Assembly: GCA_040954595.2 (NCBI GenBank)
Contig: CM082579.2
Span: forward strand, 4,774,001 to 4,838,000
DNA: 64,000 bases
DNA from: Balanoglossus misakiensis
Lineage: Eukaryota > Hemichordata
Direction of reading: 5' to 3'
Positions 63,801 to 64,000 of the stretch are shown piece by piece. The notes under the pieces are model-generated. The model was not told the DNA's origin, did not search any database, and saw only the letters and a program-made list of their open reading frames with translations. Within the stretch, counting starts at the first letter, position 1, and each line of letters begins with the position of its first letter. The position numbers and the translations under genes were made by a program.

Positions 63801-64000
63801 TTCGACTTCGCGGATTTTCGAAATTTGGTGGATTTTTCGACAAAAACCATGGGTTATAGCTCATGAAAATCGTCCAAAATCGACGATTTTTCGACTTCGC
63901 GGATTTTCGAAATTTGGTGGATTTTCGACAAAAACCATGGGTTATAGCTCATGAAAATCGTCCAAATCGACGATTTTTCGACTTCGCGGATTTTCGAAAT
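48841..64000. repeat. 88-bp tandem satellite array
   Basis: About 170 head-to-tail copies of one 88-bp unit, running off the window end. Landmarks in order: catgggttatagctcatg, aaaatcgtccaaaatcg, acgatttttcgacttcgcgg, attttcgaaatttggtgg, tttttcgacaaaaac. Measured spacing between successive catggg sites is 88 bp in clean stretches (61381, 61469, 61557). Copies are near-identical; most differences are single-base indels in homopolymer runs plus a recurrent T-to-A change (ggtggt to ggtgga). It contains a near-palindrome aaaatcg-a-cgatttt and the palindromes ccatgg and tttcgaaa. Because 88 is not a multiple of 3, frames repeat every 264 bp, which generates spurious 88-residue open frames. No CENP-B-box-like 17-mer was recognised. 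Confidence 0.98.
58779..58878. other. assembly gap (100 N)
   Basis: Exactly 100 consecutive N inside the satellite. A round number suggests a placeholder of unknown true size. Confidence 0.98.

Noticed and set aside
48841-64000. Many 61-121 residue open frames in the satellite on both strands (e.g. starting MKIVQNRRFF)
   Set aside because: They arise because the 88-bp unit returns to frame every 264 bp. They follow unit indels, have no independent start or splice context, and occur on both strands.
48841-64000. CRISPR-like array
   Set aside because: Whole units repeat without unique spacers, and the genome is eukaryotic.
1-64000. tRNA, rRNA or other structured RNA genes
   Set aside because: No A/B-box or rRNA-like sequence was noticed by eye; a dedicated covariance search was not possible.

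Overview
This is eukaryotic, metazoan genomic DNA: multi-exon genes with GT-AG introns, AATAAA polyadenylation signals, no bacterial operon structure and a long satellite array. A NACHT-type NLR, an EDAR-like TNF receptor, two SLC6 transporters and short introns of 100-700 bp together suggest an invertebrate deuterostome, most likely a lancelet (Branchiostoma-like). That assignment is inferred from gene content; no species-diagnostic sequence was identified.

Layout. 873-4269 (+): 3' part of a TNF-receptor-family gene of the EDAR/EDA2R/TROY type (one ectodomain region, one TM helix, long cytoplasmic tail). 4843-5102: foldback MITE-like element. 6755-11174 (-) and 12154-18109 (+): two SLC6 sodium symporter paralogues in head-to-head orientation with nearly identical intron positions; the minus-strand copy has altered residues at core ion/substrate sites. 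18899-22330 (-): NACHT-LRR-type gene, convergent with the second SLC6 gene. 22331-25086: no supported gene. 25087-37624 (+): a secreted multidomain protein (nephronectin/EGFL6-like N-terminus, EGF repeats, carboxypeptidase-regulatory-like/FAM171-CILP-like region, Sushi domain), with a first-exon region holding large introns. 38249-39400 (-) and 43187-44344 (+): two intronless-CDS GT32/DXD glycosyltransferases, again a divergent pair, with duplicated non-coding segments between them. 44345-48500: mostly no recognisable gene, except a possible terminal exon at 48022-48185. About 48590-64000: tandem satellite with an 88-bp unit (about 170 copies, continuing past the window), interrupted by a 100-N assembly gap and bordered on the left by diverged units in the opposite orientation.

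How the genes relate. They do not form one pathway. Two are likely immune or developmental signalling proteins (TNF receptor, NLR), two are plasma-membrane solute transporters, one is extracellular matrix or secreted, and two are Golgi glycosyltransferases. The strongest organisational theme is paralogue pairs in divergent orientation (SLC6 and GT32) and tightly convergent 3' ends (SLC6/NLR and EGF-Sushi gene/GT32). Exon boundaries were deduced by eye from splice consensus, reading phase and comparison between the paralogues; for every multi-exon model the summed exon lengths keep the frame.
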